64,000 nt of DNA from Gracilibacillus caseinilyticus (GCF_022919115.1 NZ_CP095072.1:2790001-2854000), one strand, 5' to 3'; numbered from the stretch's first letter, positions 1 through 9,477 are shown. Made by a program: numbers and translations. The notes: generated from the sequence alone by a model not told the origin.

Positions 1-1
1 A

Positions 2-169
2 ACGATGCTTGGTGAAGCGATAGAAGCTCTGAAAACAGGAGAAATTGGTAAAAAAGTTCTTGGAGATTTTGCTTTAAATGAATATGCTTCATTTAAACAA
101 GATGAGTGGGACAGTTATCGAATCGCCGTAACGGAATGGGAACTTGATCGCTATCAGGCCAAATTTTAA
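2..169 (+). CDS. glutamine synthetase-like protein, C-terminal fragment
   Basis: Only the last 55 residues are in the window; the gene begins upstream. The frame ends EWDSYRIAVTEWELDRYQAKF-stop, the kind of C-terminus (EWD-x-YR-x-x-V-x-x-WE) found in class I glutamine synthetases and their relatives. It would catalyse ATP-dependent ligation of ammonia to glutamate or a related amine. The last residues differ from those I recall for Bacillus subtilis GlnA (about WEREQY...), so this may be a paralogue and not the main biosynthetic enzyme. A strong hairpin terminator follows directly. The catalytic part is not visible, so the exact activity cannot be judged. Confidence 0.75.
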   Translation, partial: TMLGEAIEALKTGEIGKKVLGDFALNEYASFKQDEWDSYRIAVTEWELDRYQAKF

Positions 170-180
170 TGAAAGTAATA

Positions 181-220
181 AATAGTCTGAATTCCAAACG
201 GATTCAGACTATTTTTTTTG
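181..220 (+). terminator. Rho-independent terminator after the glutamine synthetase-like gene
   Basis: AATAGTCTGAAT and its near-complement ATTCAGACTATT flank an 8-9 base loop and run into seven or more T. It separates the upstream gene from ykuI. Confidence 0.85.
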
Positions 221-264
221 ATTAAACCGTTTGCCACCGTTACAATAAATGTAAGGAGAGGAGA

Positions 265-1488
265 ATGCACATGGATCCTTTAGATATAATGATGCATGTA
301 GATAAAATAAAACCGCATTTTCAGGCAATTTTCAGCGCTGACAGCCATGAAGTGGTCGGTTATGAAGTGCTGGGACGACTGGAATTGGACGATCAATCTA
401 TTCGTTTAGGTCCTTTTTTCCGCGATCCTAATGTTCCCGATGATTTCAAAATGGAAATGGACCAAAAAATTCAAGATCTTGCGTTGCAGCAATATTTGGA
501 ACAAGGAATGGATGAACAGCTCTATATTAATGTTCATGCAGATTATTTTGCTTCCGACAAAGAGGATGAATATTTAGAGCATTTAATTGCTTATCAAGAA
601 AATGGCCTTGACCTATCGAAAATCATTATAGAAATTACGGAGCACCATTTTGCAGGAGATATCGAAATTCTGTTACATACGTTTAAATACTTAAAAACAT
701 TGGGTATAAAGATAGCAATTGATGATTTAGGCAGGGGATCGAGTAATTTAGATCGGATCAGCTTAATGGAGCCGGATATTCTGAAAGTCGACTTAGAAGC
801 ATTGCAGAATGAATCCATGTCTACAGCGTTCCACGGTATTATTTACTCTCTATCCTTACTTTCACGTAAATTGGGTGCTGAATTATTATTTGATGGCATT
901 TCATCTAACTACCACTTCCATTATGCTTGGCGAAATAATGGTCGCTATTATCAAGGTAGTTTTCTAGCTGAACCTGCTAATCAATTTGTGGAAAAAGGTC
1001 GTCTCAAAGAACGCTTTCGGCATGACATTCAGCAATTTATTCAAGTGGAACGAGCAAAGCTCACGACGAAATTTCAACTTACAACAACATTAAATCATCA
1101 AGTGCAGGAAAAATGGAAATTAATTAAGAAAAGTAAAAGTCTTGATGAACAGGTAGATGATTTAGCCAAAGAAATGGAGCATATTTTCTTTCGGATCTAT
1201 GTGACAGATGAAGACGGATTTCAAAAAACAGTAAACTTCATCCATCTTGGACATGACTGGGTATGGGACGAAACCGTTAAGGGGAAAAATTGGAGTTGGC
1301 GCCCTTATTTTATCGAGAATGTAATTCGGATGAAGGAAGAAAAAACAGGTTTTTTATCTGAGCTCTATAATGACATTGAAACAGGAGAAAGAATTCGCAC
1401 ATTTTCTTTTCCTTTAGATGAGACTCTTTATTTGTTTATGGATGTCTCACCAATGTACTTAGATGAGCATCAAGACTTGTTGTGGTAA
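265..1488 (+). CDS. ykuI: YkuI-type EAL-domain c-di-GMP-binding protein
   Basis: 407 residues, the same length as B. subtilis YkuI and matching it over the whole length by recollection. It has an EAL domain (about residues 15-250) and a C-terminal PAS-like domain ending in the ENWSWRPYF / ETGERIRTFSFP region. The EAL signature is EVLGR (residues 34-38) where active phosphodiesterases have EALLR, and the later DDFGTG motif is DDLGRG. YkuI is known to bind c-di-GMP through its EAL domain while showing little hydrolysis, so a receptor or sensor role is likely. AAGGAG at 253-258 fits the ATG at 265; the ATG at 271 is an alternative. No signal peptide, so cytoplasmic. The lipid kinase gene follows at once, probably cotranscribed. 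Confidence 0.9.
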   Translation: MHMDPLDIMMHVDKIKPHFQAIFSADSHEVVGYEVLGRLELDDQSIRLGPFFRDPNVPDDFKMEMDQKIQDLALQQYLEQGMDEQLYINVHADYFASDKEDEYLEHLIAYQENGLDLSKIIIEITEHHFAGDIEILLHTFKYLKTLGIKIAIDDLGRGSSNLDRISLMEPDILKVDLEALQNESMSTAFHGIIYSLSLLSRKLGAELLFDGISSNYHFHYAWRNNGRYYQGSFLAEPANQFVEKGRLKERFRHDIQQFIQVERAKLTTKFQLTTTLNHQVQEKWKLIKKSKSLDEQVDDLAKEMEHIFFRIYVTDEDGFQKTVNFIHLGHDWVWDETVKGKNWSWRPYFIENVIRMKEEKTGFLSELYNDIETGERIRTFSFPLDETLYLFMDVSPMYLDEHQDLLW

Positions 1489-1504
1489 GAGGGAGGTACC
1501 TCAG

Positions 1505-2389
1505 TTGGCATCTCAACAGGCGATGATTATTGTAAATCCCAGTTCGGGCAGGGAAAAAGCACAACAATACAAAGATGATATAAAAGAGATATTGCAGCAA
1601 CAAGATTACGAGGTTTCAGTAAGAGAGACGGAAAAAGCGTATGATGCCTTACAATTTGCCGAAGAAGCAAGTCAGTCAAAAATAGGTCTCGTCTCTGTTT
1701 TGGGTGGGGACGGAACTGTTAATGAAGTGATCAATGGCTTGGCAGAGAAGGAGTATCGGCCAATGCTTCATATTATTCCATTAGGCACGGTAAACAATTT
1801 CGCTAAAGCACTCAATATTCCTTTAAAGCCGGAAGAAGCTAGTCATGTGTTAAATGAAATGAATGCAAGGCCAGTCGATGTTGGTAAAATAAATGATCAT
1901 TATTTTATGAATTTAGTTAACATTGGTGCCATTGCGGAAGCTACCTATCAAGTATCAGCAGATCAAAAATCAAAATTGGGACCACTTGCTTACTTTATTG
2001 AAGGAGTCAAGAAGTTTTCGGAACATGATATCTTTGCTGCGGAAATAGAGCATGATCAGCAAAAAGAAGCGTACCAGGTGATACTTATTATTATCGCTGT
2101 TACGGATACGTTAGCTGGAATCCAGCATGTATTATCTGAAGCAGAAGTGGACGATGGTTATTTACATGTCTATGCGATCAAGGATTTAACCAATTTGGAA
2201 AGTGTCTCGATGCTGACGCAATTTGTGAATGGTTCGTTAAAGGATCAACAACAGGTAGCTTATTGGAAAACAAAAGAAATTTCTGTTCACACAACCCCTT
2301 CAAAAATAACGAACATTGACGGGGATGAAGGAGAGTCCACACCGATCAAACTTTCCGTTTTAAAACAGCACATCAACATCTTGACATAA
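1505..2389 (+). CDS. diacylglycerol kinase-family lipid kinase (YegS/BmrU type)
   Basis: The N-terminus MIIVNPSSGREKA, the GGDGTVNEVINGL motif and the PLGTVNNFAKAL motif identify the DAGK-catalytic family that phosphorylates lipids such as diacylglycerol at the membrane face. The protein has 294 residues from the preferred start, normal for the family. I chose TTG at 1505 because GGGAGG lies at 1491-1496, eight bases upstream; the frame is open further back into ykuI, but the ATG at 1463 would overlap ykuI by 26 bases and lacks a good ribosome binding site. The gene closely follows ykuI and is closed by a terminator, suggesting a two-gene operon. The exact lipid substrate cannot be told from sequence. 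Confidence 0.85.
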   Translation: MASQQAMIIVNPSSGREKAQQYKDDIKEILQQQDYEVSVRETEKAYDALQFAEEASQSKIGLVSVLGGDGTVNEVINGLAEKEYRPMLHIIPLGTVNNFAKALNIPLKPEEASHVLNEMNARPVDVGKINDHYFMNLVNIGAIAEATYQVSADQKSKLGPLAYFIEGVKKFSEHDIFAAEIEHDQQKEAYQVILIIIAVTDTLAGIQHVLSEAEVDDGYLHVYAIKDLTNLESVSMLTQFVNGSLKDQQQVAYWKTKEISVHTTPSKITNIDGDEGESTPIKLSVLKQHINILT

Positions 2390-2390
2390 A

Positions 2391-2420
2391 ACACCTGATA
2401 CTTGTCAGGTGTTTTTATTT
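2391..2420 (+). terminator. Rho-independent terminator after the lipid kinase
   Basis: ACACCTGA...TCAGGTGT stem followed by a T-rich tail ends the ykuI-lipid kinase unit. Confidence 0.85.
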
Positions 2421-2528
2421 GTACCCAAAGAATGCATATCACTACTGTCATTATGGGGAAAGGAAGTAGTGTTGAAAAGTGAAAAAGTAAATGAAGGTTC
2501 TATGTAAACTATATAGTTGTGGTTATTT

Positions 2529-2717
2529 TGACATACGGAATGTGCTAAGTAAAGCTCCGGAAATATGCTTAAGGAAGTGCTAAAACGTATGGAAGAGCTA
2601 AAATCAGTGGTGCTAGGCATCTTATGTAGAATTCGAATGCTATTATGGCAATTATAATCAGCTCAATATGCTAGCTCTTGTATAAGTGCTTAGCTAGCAT
2701 AATCCGTATTATAGGTA
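2529..2717. repeat. degenerate member of the dispersed inverted-repeat family
   Basis: The right end reads GCATAATCCGTATTATAGGT, nearly the same as the right end of the 130-bp element at 30954-31083. The left end TTTTGACATACGG is diverged. Internal segments (about 2575-2630 and 2665-2690) match, on the opposite strand, parts of the large element at 58459-59233: for example the complement of AAGGAAGTGCTAAAACGTAT reappears near 58760-58785. No protein-coding signal. The rest of the 2421-3128 gap shows no convincing gene; a further CATAATACGG trace lies near 3000. Confidence 0.6.
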
Positions 2718-3082
2718 CCTATATAATTTGACTAAATCCGGACTTGTTTTTTCTTCCTGTCTTGAACTAAGGGGTGTGGTGTTGTAGTGATACAAGCAGA
2801 TATAGGTACAATCAAGTGGACTTGCAGACTGGATTCTATTTTTATACGGTTTTGTTGATGTGCATACCAGCAATACTTTTTTGCATGTATTTCGAAGAGA
2901 CTTGAAAACGGTCATGATGGGACATGAAGATTATTTTATGTATAAAACAACACATTTTTGCCCTGTATACAGACATAGGGTTTCTAAAGAAATGGTTCAT
3001 AATACGGATAGCCAAAAATCCTTTTTTGTTAGGTAAGGCAAAAAAGTATCATTGTTGGAAAAGAAGAACGATGCTATTATTT

Positions 3083-3096
3083 TGAAAACGCTTCCT
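3083..3096 (+). promoter_or_regulatory. candidate catabolite-responsive element (cre) before the GH2 gene
   Basis: TTGAAAACGCTTCCT matches the CcpA consensus WTGNAANCGNWNNCA at all but the last base. It lies about 30 bases before the GH2 start, where bound CcpA could block transcription. Seen by eye only. Confidence 0.45.
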
Positions 3097-3128
3097 GACA
3101 AAGGTGGAGTAAGGAGGAATAAAAAAGC

Positions 3129-6100
3129 ATGCGAAACAATAGCCATCATTTCATCGATGCTAACCAAGCAAAGTCCGAAGTTTATAATTTTAATTATGAA
3201 TGGCGGTTTAAACTGGCAGATTGTTTTCCGTTACAAGAGGCACTGGACACATGGAAGGATAAGAACGGAAGATGCTTTTATGAGAAGGAATACGAGGAAC
3301 AAGATTGGCAAACTGTAGGTGTTCCTCACACCTATAACGATAAAGATTTATTTGTTTCAAGAATAGAGGATACCGGCAGTGGGCAGAAACGAACCTTTGC
3401 ATTCTACAGAAAATGGTTTAAGTTGCCTGAGAAGCATTACAACAAAAAGGTCATGATTGAATTTGAAGGAATACGTCAAACTTGTTATTTGTATGTCAAT
3501 GGCAAAATGGCAGGCTATTATGAGTCAGGTGTCGCCCCGTTTGGGTTCGATCTTACACCATACATCCACGACCAGAAAGACAATTTAATTGCTATTGCGA
3601 CGGATAATACATCTTCCAGAAATTTAGATCACTTTGCTGCGGAAACTCCGAATAACGATGGAGCGATTCCAGGGGGGTTCATTGCATCGCTTCAACCAGA
3701 TTCGATTTCAGAGGATAAACGTGGAGTAGGTTATTTTTGGAACGCCAATGATTTTAATCCGAGTATTGGTGGCCTTACGAAAAACATCAGGTTACACATT
3801 AAGCCTACGTTACATATTACCTTACCGATATACAGTAACCTCCAGACAAAAGGGGTGTATATTTATGGTTCTGATTTTGATATAGAGAATAAAAAGGCAA
3901 TGATACATGTTCACGCAGAGATAAGAAATGAATCAGAAAGAGCGGAAGAAGTATCATTAGTATCCATTATTTATGATCATAGCGGTAAGGAAGTAGCAAA
4001 GGCATCTTCAGGATGTATAACAGTACAACAGACAAAGGCGCTAACTCCTTATTCACCATTATCGATTGTTCCAAGTGATGCTTATAAAAGAACGGGAAGG
4101 GGATATACGCCTGTACCGGAAGATCAAGTAGCTCCGACGGATACCGATTCTGTAGAGATCACACTTATAAAAAGCAATACAACTGGCTCTGATCTGCGCT
4201 TCTGGTCGCCGGATGACCCTTATTTATATACGGTTCAAACCTATTTGTTCTGTAATGGAGAAGTGCTAGATCAGGTAACGAATACTACGGGTTTTCGAAA
4301 AGTTTCCTATGATTTTGAAACTGGTCTGAAAATAAATGATCAACGAGTATGGTTAACCGGCTATGCGCAACGCGCTGCAAATGAATGGGCAGCCATCGGG
4401 ACTGCGGTAGATTGGCTAAAAGATATTGATGCGCAGTTAATTCGTGAAAGTAATGCGAATCACATCCGCTTTATGCATGTAGCAGGCAGTCCGGCAGATA
4501 TTCGGTCATTTGACCGGTATGGAGTGGTTTGTACACAACCTGCTGGTGACAAGGAAAGAGAAAATTTTGGCAGACAATGGGACCAACGTGTGGAACTTAT
4601 GAGAGATGTCATCATTTATTTTAGGAATAATCCATCCATTTTGTTTTGGGAAGCTGGCAACAATTCAATTAATGCCGAACATATGAGAGAAATGCGATTA
4701 TTAAAAGAAAAGCTCGATCCTTTCGGTGGCAGATACATGGGGTGTCGAACATTAAACACAGATGAACTTTTACAAGAGGCTGAATATGTAGGCACTATGC
4801 TAAATCGTCATGCTGGTCGTTATCAGTCTGAACAAATGCCTGTCACCGAGACAGAATATTTACGAGAAGAAGCACCAAGACGCGTCTGGGATGATTTTTC
4901 TCCACCAGATTTTGATTACGATAATCTTTGGTTGGGGCCAGGTGGACGAAAGCAAGTGGGAGCGGATTGTCATGACCTTACTTCAGAGGATCTCGCACTA
5001 TATGCGGCAAAGGGTTATGCAGAGTTTTTCCACGATCGCATTGGTGGTGCTTCTGGAAAGAATTATTATACTGCTGCGGCTGCGTTATGCTGGACAGACT
5101 CTGCTCAGCACGGAAGGCAAGCAGCGAGCGAAAATGCCAGGATGAGTGGTCGTGTTGATCCGGTACGAATTAAAAAGCAAAATTTTGATGTATTCCGAAC
5201 AATGCAGTCACCTGAAGCAACGGTCCATATTGTCGGACATTGGAATTACCCCGAAGAGAATGGAAGTAACTATCGTTATTCAGTAAAAGAATTTGATGGT
5301 ACTTATTGGAGAAAAACCGGCAAATTTCAATATAGAAATCCACGTGACAAGACCGTGTATGTGATAGGCAGTTACGGTATAGCCAAAATTGAATTGTATA
5401 TCAATCACCAGTTTTTGGCAGTATGCGATCAACCGTTGGATACATTTGTGTTTGCTTTCTATCATATTGATATTACACAGTCCGGTTCCATTACTGCTGT
5501 TGGCTACGATTATCAAGGAGAACAAGTGACGAATGATACAGTGGAGACCGTCTTGGAACCAACAAAAATAAAGCTTACTGCCCATACTGGTAATAGAGGA
5601 TTATTAGCAGACGGAACCGATATTGCCTATGTGGACGTGGAAGTGGTAGATGAACATGGACGGATACATCCATTAGCAAATGACAAAATCGAATTTGTGC
5701 TTGAAGGAGGGGGTATTTTTCTTGGTGGTTATAATAGTGGCAGATTTAACGGCTATGGAAAAGCAGATAGTGTGATCCATCAGCATCATGTTTATGCAGA
5801 GTGCGGCAGTAACCGTGTATTTATACGGTCAACAAATCAAGCAGGAGTAGTAAAACTAATAGCTAAAATGAAAGGGATATCTGATCAAACGGTCGAGATT
5901 ATCAGTCAAGCTGCCGATAGAAGAGCACTGTCACTTGAATACCCACAATATGAAACAGCATCTGTTGTGCAACCCAGTAATCAAAACTATCCATTCGAAG
6001 CAATAGCAGAAGCAGATGCTGTTAAATATCAGGAGCCGGATCATATATATTGTAAGGTTGTCGTCAACGGGCAAGAACCGAACACCTATGGCATTCTCAG

Positions 6101-6425
6101 TATCTATGAACATGGAAGTGTGTACAGCCCGATATTGTTTATTCTTGAGAGTATGAAAAAGGATTTTCCCCATTTATTTGACTATCAATACGATGAACAG
6201 AATGGGATTTTAACGATAGATTCATATGGTCGAACAATTGTAGCGGAGCAAGGCAGGACACATCTTTTGGTTGACGGTGAAGAAAATCTGCTGAATGGGG
6301 AGCCATATAAAGATTCAAATGGTGCTCTTATCGTAGAAATTAACGCGGTTATTTCTTATATCAAAGATGTCATTTCTTATTATGATGAGAAGGCGAGTTT
6401 GTTCCGAATAAATATACCTGTTTAG
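3129..6425 (+). CDS. glycoside hydrolase family 2-like enzyme with atypical acid/base region
   Basis: 1098 residues. N-terminal jelly-roll sugar-binding domain (about 15-235: EWRFKLADCFP, VPHTYND, RKWFKLPEKHY, FGFDLTPYI), immunoglobulin-like domain, TIM barrel (about 395-650), then C-terminal beta domains of the DUF4982/GH2-C type (VYVIGSYG..IELYINH; LLADGTDIAYVDVEVVDEHG). A subfamily motif GYAQRAANEWAAIG opens the barrel. Typical GH2 enzymes carry WS-x-GNE with the Glu as acid/base; here it is FWEAGNNS, with Asn512 at that place and a Glu at 508. A candidate nucleophile is Glu574 in VTETEY. No signal peptide, so probably cytoplasmic on imported oligosaccharides. Start supported by AAGGAGG about ten bases upstream. 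First gene of an operon with the PL26-like gene 16 bases downstream. Beta-galactosidase-like activity on pectin side chains is an inference. Confidence 0.8.
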   Translation: MRNNSHHFIDANQAKSEVYNFNYEWRFKLADCFPLQEALDTWKDKNGRCFYEKEYEEQDWQTVGVPHTYNDKDLFVSRIEDTGSGQKRTFAFYRKWFKLPEKHYNKKVMIEFEGIRQTCYLYVNGKMAGYYESGVAPFGFDLTPYIHDQKDNLIAIATDNTSSRNLDHFAAETPNNDGAIPGGFIASLQPDSISEDKRGVGYFWNANDFNPSIGGLTKNIRLHIKPTLHITLPIYSNLQTKGVYIYGSDFDIENKKAMIHVHAEIRNESERAEEVSLVSIIYDHSGKEVAKASSGCITVQQTKALTPYSPLSIVPSDAYKRTGRGYTPVPEDQVAPTDTDSVEITLIKSNTTGSDLRFWSPDDPYLYTVQTYLFCNGEVLDQVTNTTGFRKVSYDFETGLKINDQRVWLTGYAQRAANEWAAIGTAVDWLKDIDAQLIRESNANHIRFMHVAGSPADIRSFDRYGVVCTQPAGDKERENFGRQWDQRVELMRDVIIYFRNNPSILFWEAGNNSINAEHMREMRLLKEKLDPFGGRYMGCRTLNTDELLQEAEYVGTMLNRHAGRYQSEQMPVTETEYLREEAPRRVWDDFSPPDFDYDNLWLGPGGRKQVGADCHDLTSEDLALYAAKGYAEFFHDRIGGASGKNYYTAAAALCWTDSAQHGRQAASENARMSGRVDPVRIKKQNFDVFRTMQSPEATVHIVGHWNYPEENGSNYRYSVKEFDGTYWRKTGKFQYRNPRDKTVYVIGSYGIAKIELYINHQFLAVCDQPLDTFVFAFYHIDITQSGSITAVGYDYQGEQVTNDTVETVLEPTKIKLTAHTGNRGLLADGTDIAYVDVEVVDEHGRIHPLANDKIEFVLEGGGIFLGGYNSGRFNGYGKADSVIHQHHVYAECGSNRVFIRSTNQAGVVKLIAKMKGISDQTVEIISQAADRRALSLEYPQYETASVVQPSNQNYPFEAIAEADAVKYQEPDHIYCKVVVNGQEPNTYGILSIYEHGSVYSPILFILESMKKDFPHLFDYQYDEQNGILTIDSYGRTIVAEQGRTHLLVDGEENLLNGEPYKDSNGALIVEINAVISYIKDVISYYDEKASLFRINIPV

Positions 6426-6441
6426 AAGGGAGTAATAAACA

Positions 6442-9045
6442 ATGTCAAATAAAGTGAATGTATATTGGTTAGATCAAAAGCCAGTCGTCAACAGAGGCGT
6501 AACATGGGGAATACCTTGGGAAAAGGGACATTTAAAGAAAACAGATTCCTTAACCTTAACGGATAATCATGATGCGGAGATTCCTCTTCAAACATGGCCG
6601 ACCGCATACTGGCCAGATGGCAGTGTGAAATGGACGGCACATGCGGTATCCTTAATGGATGATAGGTTGTCAGAAACCTATCAGGTGAAAAAAGGATTAG
6701 CCATCATCCCTGAGAACCCACTGACTGTAGAAAAGTCCGATGAATCGATTCAAATTAACACTGGGCATCTGATTTATAAAGTAAATACGTCAGGTGAACA
6801 AATTATCAGTCAAGTACACAATGGTGAACAACTTGTGTGTGAAGGTGGGTATTTGAAAGGAATAAAGGAATCCTTCACTGATACTGATGGCGTTGTAACG
6901 ACAAGGCAAGAAGCTTTCTATAGTGATATAAATAGTGCGATTGTTGAACAAAGTGGTCCAGTTAGAGCTGTCGTGAAGATAACAGGACGACACAAAGTTG
7001 TTTCTGATCAACGTAAATGGCTGCCCTTTACGTTAAGGTTATATTTTTATGCGGGTCAATATACGATGAGAGCGGTGCATACGTTTATCTATGATGGTAA
7101 TCCACATCAGGATTTTATTAAAGGGATCGGGATTGATTTTCGAATACCAATGCAAGGTCCATTATATAATCGGTATGTACGATTTGGAGGAGATGAAGGA
7201 TTCTTTCGCGAATCACCAAAAGGGATGCTTACCTGGCGGACAAAAGGACATTACGAAACACTTTATCAAGACCAGATGGAAGGTAAGCCGATTCATTTTC
7301 TGGAGGAGGATCAAGCCTTTGTCAATTTGCTTGATGATGCTGCTACTTGGGAAAATTATAAATTGGTCCAGCAATCTGCTGATAGTTATGCTATTTCCAA
7401 ACAAACGAAACATGGATGTTCCTGGGTTCATGCCGTTTCCGGAAATCGAGCAAATGGTGTCGCTTATATTGGAAGTGAATCAGGTGGAATGACCATAGGG
7501 GCACGTAATTTTTGGCAGAAGTACCCTTCCTCTTTTGAGGTAAAGGAGTTAGCTAAACAAACAAGTACGTTGTCCACATGGTTCTGGTCGCCTGATGTAC
7601 CTTCGATGGATATGAGGCATTATGATACAGAAACACATGTAAAATCCTCCTATGAAGGTGCAGAAGAATTTCGCAGTACACCTTATGGAGTGGCCAATAC
7701 AAATGAAATCACCGTGGGATTTTACTCATCTACGCCTGATCAAAAGGAGTTGCGGTCATTTGTTCGTGAGAAAGAATCTCCTGCGTTGTTGGTATGCGAG
7801 CCAACTTATTACCATCGAACAAGTGCATTAGGCGTTTGGAGTGTGAAGGATGCAAGCACTCCGACAAAAGCTAAACTGGAGCAAGCACTGGATGAAGTGG
7901 TGCAATATTATATGAATGAAGTGGAACAACGAGGCTGGTATGGTTTTTGGAATTACGGTGATGTGATGCATAGCTATGATCCAATCCGTCACGTATGGAA
8001 ATACGACTTAGGTGGCTGTGCATGGCAGAACACAGAATTAGCTCCGAACTATTGGCTTTGGTACATGTTCTTACGATCAGGCCGTGATGATATTTTTCGT
8101 TTTGCTGAAGCGATGACAAGACATACAAGTGAAGTCGATGTATACCATATTGGTGAATATGCAGGTCTGGGCTCCAGGCATAATGTTGTCCACTGGGGCT
8201 GTGGCTGTAAGGAAGCACGAATTGGTGCAGCCGGTTTGCATAAAATCTATTATTATCTCACAGCGGATGAACGAATCGGAGACATTATGGACGAAGTAGT
8301 TAATGCTGATTACACGACAGAACATATACCTCCTATGAGGGCATATTTTCCCAAAGATCATTTCCCGACTCACGTAAGAAGTGGTCCTGATTGGGCCGCG
8401 TTTTGTTCCAATTGGCTAACACGGTGGGAACGTTATGAGGATACATCATTCCGTGATAAAATGTTGACAGGAATTAACTCGCTGAAAAATATGCCCTATC
8501 GCTTACTGACAGGACCTGTTTTCGGTTATGAACCTAGAACTGGTGATTTAATGTTCTTTGGTAATGAAAACCACGGACACCACTTAATTATGAGCATGGG
8601 TGGTGCACAGGTCTGGATGGAATTGGCGGAGGTTCTGGAAGACCCGGAATGGCTGGAAATGCTAGCTGAGTTTGGTGCATTTTATAATTTGCCAGCAGAT
8701 GAAAAGGCAAAAAGGACAGATGGTGCAATCACAGGTGACAAGCCATGGGGAACGTCGATGCTTTCCTCAACGTTAGTAGCATTTGCAGCAGCATATAAAC
8801 AAGATCCACAATTGGCGAAAGAGGCGTGGCAATATTTATTAGAAGATGATACACACTGGCAGATCAAATCACCGTTAAAATTAAATAAAACAAACGATTA
8901 CGTAAAACCAATCTCAGAAGCGAAAAACATATCCACAAACACAGCTTCCCAATGGTCGCTAAATGTGATTGTATGTATGGAACTGATTGAACAGTACTTA
9001 GAACCCGCCATGCAAGAAAATACAACTTTGGCAAATAAGTATTAA
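6442..9045 (+). CDS. YetA/PcRGLX-like exo-rhamnogalacturonan lyase (PL26-type)
   Basis: 867 residues, close to B. subtilis YetA (about 857). The N-terminal region (VNRGVTWGIPWEKG, TWPTAYWPDGSVKWTAHA) is typical of the PcRGLX/YetA N-terminal RIFT-barrel domain; it is followed by a beta-sandwich and an alpha/alpha-toroid (about 480-840, WYGFWNYGDVMHSYD, NHGHHLIMSMGG). The fungal reference enzyme, PcRGLX of family PL26, is an exo-lyase that cleaves rhamnogalacturonan I by beta-elimination. There is no signal peptide, so it should act inside the cell on oligosaccharides. GAAGGGAG precedes the ATG. It follows the GH2 gene by 16 bases and ends before a terminator. The lyase assignment rests on family resemblance; I did not identify catalytic residues. 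Confidence 0.75.
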   Translation: MSNKVNVYWLDQKPVVNRGVTWGIPWEKGHLKKTDSLTLTDNHDAEIPLQTWPTAYWPDGSVKWTAHAVSLMDDRLSETYQVKKGLAIIPENPLTVEKSDESIQINTGHLIYKVNTSGEQIISQVHNGEQLVCEGGYLKGIKESFTDTDGVVTTRQEAFYSDINSAIVEQSGPVRAVVKITGRHKVVSDQRKWLPFTLRLYFYAGQYTMRAVHTFIYDGNPHQDFIKGIGIDFRIPMQGPLYNRYVRFGGDEGFFRESPKGMLTWRTKGHYETLYQDQMEGKPIHFLEEDQAFVNLLDDAATWENYKLVQQSADSYAISKQTKHGCSWVHAVSGNRANGVAYIGSESGGMTIGARNFWQKYPSSFEVKELAKQTSTLSTWFWSPDVPSMDMRHYDTETHVKSSYEGAEEFRSTPYGVANTNEITVGFYSSTPDQKELRSFVREKESPALLVCEPTYYHRTSALGVWSVKDASTPTKAKLEQALDEVVQYYMNEVEQRGWYGFWNYGDVMHSYDPIRHVWKYDLGGCAWQNTELAPNYWLWYMFLRSGRDDIFRFAEAMTRHTSEVDVYHIGEYAGLGSRHNVVHWGCGCKEARIGAAGLHKIYYYLTADERIGDIMDEVVNADYTTEHIPPMRAYFPKDHFPTHVRSGPDWAAFCSNWLTRWERYEDTSFRDKMLTGINSLKNMPYRLLTGPVFGYEPRTGDLMFFGNENHGHHLIMSMGGAQVWMELAEVLEDPEWLEMLAEFGAFYNLPADEKAKRTDGAITGDKPWGTSMLSSTLVAFAAAYKQDPQLAKEAWQYLLEDDTHWQIKSPLKLNKTNDYVKPISEAKNISTNTASQWSLNVIVCMELIEQYLEPAMQENTTLANKY

Positions 9046-9094
9046 CTAGTAAAAAAATAAAATACGGTAACATTCAAAAATTGCATATTGCAGG

Positions 9095-9157
9095 AAAGGT
9101 ATTCGCCCTTTATAGTGTCACTATAGTTGATAGAGGGAGAGGGGGAATGCCTTTTTT
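9095..9157 (+). terminator. terminator of the GH2-PL26 operon
   Basis: AAAGGTATTC pairs with GAATGCCTTT (one G-U pair) around a partly structured 40-base loop, then six T. Confidence 0.65.
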
Positions 9158-9215
9158 CTGAGAGATAAAACGAGGAATATAAAACTGCTCTCGATACAAT
9201 TTATCAAGCAAGATG

Positions 9216-9272
9216 ACTTTTATGGATACCACTCAATATGCTTCTCTTACAAAAATTGTAGAGCGGTATCCT
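9216..9272. repeat. long hairpin related to the dispersed repeats
   Basis: GGATACCACTC and GAGCGGTATCC form a stem with one mismatch around a 35-base spacer. GGAGCGGTATCCT recurs at about 59424, and an inverted relative, GATACCGCTCC, at about 58517. It has no T-run, so it is not an obvious terminator. The rest of the 9046-9477 gap holds only the operon terminator upstream and the promoter/cre region downstream. Confidence 0.45.
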
Positions 9273-9427
9273 TGTACAAAAAATTACAGCAAGGCTAGTA
9301 AATATAATTTGTATCTAATATAAATCTAACTTGGTAGAATCAAAAGTTCTTCTGTAGGTTTATACATGATGCAGCTATGGATTAGTTGTTGTTTTGTAAA
9401 ACAATTTTAAATCTTTTCCCCACCTTG

Positions 9428-9456
9428 TGTAAAAGCGCTTACAATTGTGGTAATAT
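9428..9456 (+). promoter_or_regulatory. probable promoter of the YesS-like regulator operon
   Basis: TGTAAA, a 17-base spacer and TAATAT at 9451-9456 make a plausible sigma-A promoter, with the -35 box overlapping the cre-like site. Confidence 0.4.
9430..9443 (+). promoter_or_regulatory. candidate cre site overlapping the promoter
   Basis: TAAAAGCGCTTACA differs from the CcpA consensus TGWNANCGNTNWCA at one position and has the palindromic core AAGCGCTT. Its place at the -35 region suggests glucose repression of the regulator-GH106-acetylesterase operon. Confidence 0.55.
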
Positions 9457-9477
9457 AAATGTTGTGAGGTGGGGAAA

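Noticed and set aside
3052..3318. 88-codon open frame upstream of the GH2 gene
   Set aside because: It overlaps the GH2 start in another frame and has no good ribosome binding site; GH2 has a strong one.
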